The translations under genes and the position numbers were made by a program. A stretch of DNA of 60,000 bases from Adiantum capillus-veneris (lineage: Eukaryota > Streptophyta > Polypodiopsida > Polypodiales > Pteridaceae). The notes below the pieces were generated by a model. That model was given only the letters and a program-made list of their open reading frames with translations, did no database searches and was not told the DNA's origin. Location: contig CM043956.1 in NCBI GenBank assembly GCA_014529385.2, positions 66,516,281-66,576,280 of the forward strand. The letters are read 5' to 3'. Position 1 is the stretch's first letter. Every line of letters begins with the position of its first letter. Positions 58,846-60,000 of this stretch are shown in pieces.

Positions 58846-59162
58846 CCTCGAATATCGACATGCGTACCAACGATCAAAAGCTTGTTTTAAATATAAAAAA
58901 GCACCGATGTAAGCGTCAATTTGGGCATCAATATTGTATCGTCATTATATATACCGTTATATTGATCATCAGGATACACAATGTTATACACATTGATATT
59001 CGTGCTTAAACGAGCGTTGAAATTAGAAAAACTTTCAGACAATTATTGTGAGGTGCATATAAGCACCCATTCTCATAGCTCTTTCAACACTGCTATCGGT
59101 GCTCATACCTACGCTGATTCAAGTACCTACACCGGCGTCAAAACTTGTTAAAAAAATTAATC
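58846..59162. other. No gene recognised
   Basis: AT-rich flank between the gypsy element and the second minisatellite segment. Confidence 0.55.
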
Positions 59163-60000
59163 GAGAGAGGATTGGCAAGGAATGTTGCATGTACTACAGC
59201 ACCAAGAACCAACCCTCTTTGCCCAAGGGAAGGGTGCAAAAGCAACCGCACTCCATCTACATTTTGACACTGAAGAGCAAGAAGTACATTCAGTACTAAT
59301 GAGCAAAATTGTAAGTATCACAAAAGCACAAAATCAAAACCATAAACATGACAAGTTTCCTAAAGCATAACCATAACGTCAACTCCCAAACCGTAAGTGG
59401 AACAACATGAAGATTTTCTAACCACAACTAAAACACGACTTGAAAATCGTATCTATAATGATATGAATATTTTGAACCATAACAACAAGAAGATTTAAAA
59501 ACCATAAATGTAACTTGATTCCAAAATTGTTCCCATATTCACAACATAAATGCAAAACCATAACCGTAACCTGATTGCCATACCATAACCATAATTGTAA
59601 ATGGAATGCAAAAGCGTAAGCATAACCTGATTTCAATACAATAACCATAATTGTAAATAGAATGCAAAACCATAACCATAACCTCATTGCTACACCATAA
59701 CCATAATTGTAAATGGAATGTAAAATCAAGTGCATAAACGTCAAATTATACATATATACAATGAATATGGTCATCAGGATGACCATAACTACAAAAAAGC
59801 ATACATGGATGATGTTATCCTCATATATGGTATTGCCTCCTAGTCGACAGCCTTTTTCTCCTCTTGAAGCTGGGAAAAAAGAGCCACAAGTCCATGCTTG
59901 TACCCATACTTCTCCTCTCCGTGTGTCGGAAAGCGCTTCACGGTAAATTCCTACAAAATATATAATTAACCATAAGATAAATATTCACATAATATATACA
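59163..60000 (+). repeat. Minisatellite segment, copy 2 (P2)
   Basis: Collinear with 7256-8180: GAGAGAGGATTGG, ACCAACCCTCT, GCCCAAGGGAAG, then the AACCATAACCATAA array (about 59330-59720), then TCCTCTTGAAGCTGGG and CGCTTCACGGTAA. It runs off the window end, so its full length is unknown. Confidence 0.85.

Noticed and set aside
59418-59786. 122-codon reverse frame rich in Trp, Leu and Tyr (and the similar one at 7475-7726)
   Set aside because: It translates the AACCATA minisatellite. The two copies do not conserve a reading frame throughout.

Overview
The window looks like repeat-dominated DNA from a land-plant nuclear genome. Supporting signs are Ty1/copia elements, one with a tRNA-iMet-type primer site; several Ty3/gypsy elements of a plant type; a BED/DUF659-type hAT transposase; PLS-type pentatricopeptide-repeat (PPR) fragments; an ATL-like RING-H2 protein; and long GA/CT microsatellites. 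The style of the PPR fragments and the mix of elements would fit a fern or other seed-free plant, but that is a weak inference. I found no gene that is clearly intact. Every recognisable coding region carries stops, frameshifts or truncations.

Layout. 1-2367: 3' half of a copia element (Copia-1), inserted in the integrase end of a reverse-strand gypsy fragment (2368-3665). 4075-4242: a MITE with an 8-bp target duplication. 4243-8180: a segment holding a RING-H2 pseudogene followed by an AACCATA minisatellite. 10340-10775: PPR pseudogene. 11520-14647: a deleted copia element (Copia-3) with a perfect 5-bp target duplication. 16579-22031: a nearly complete copia element (Copia-2) with 143-bp LTRs, beside a LINE endonuclease fragment (22060-22562). 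22563-33260: mostly microsatellites, unrecognised sequence and one gypsy integrase fragment (28460-29275). 33665-34708: a 1.04-kb foldback element. 35040-37390: a multi-exon kinase-like pseudogene. 37639-39734: hAT transposase pseudogene, reverse strand. 40113-41506: a piggyBac-like element with TTAA ends. 41698-60000: a truncated gypsy LTR, a second copy of the RING-H2 segment, a complete gypsy element (46957-58845, reverse strand) whose 3' LTR is split by a 3.7-kb element carrying PPR fragments, and then a second copy of the minisatellite.

The most informative result is historical. The RING-H2 segment and the minisatellite are adjacent at 4243-8180, but in the second locus they are separated (42654-46178 and 59163-60000) by about 13 kb that is mainly the gypsy element and its nested insertion. 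The two copies therefore act as before-and-after pictures: they date a second MITE and a possible SINE as later insertions, and show that both RING-H2 copies lost the same zinc ligand by different mutations.

The strongest candidates for something little described are the TTAA/CACTAGAATG element, the PPR-bearing LTR-like element, the CTCGGGG-ended MITE family and the long foldback element.
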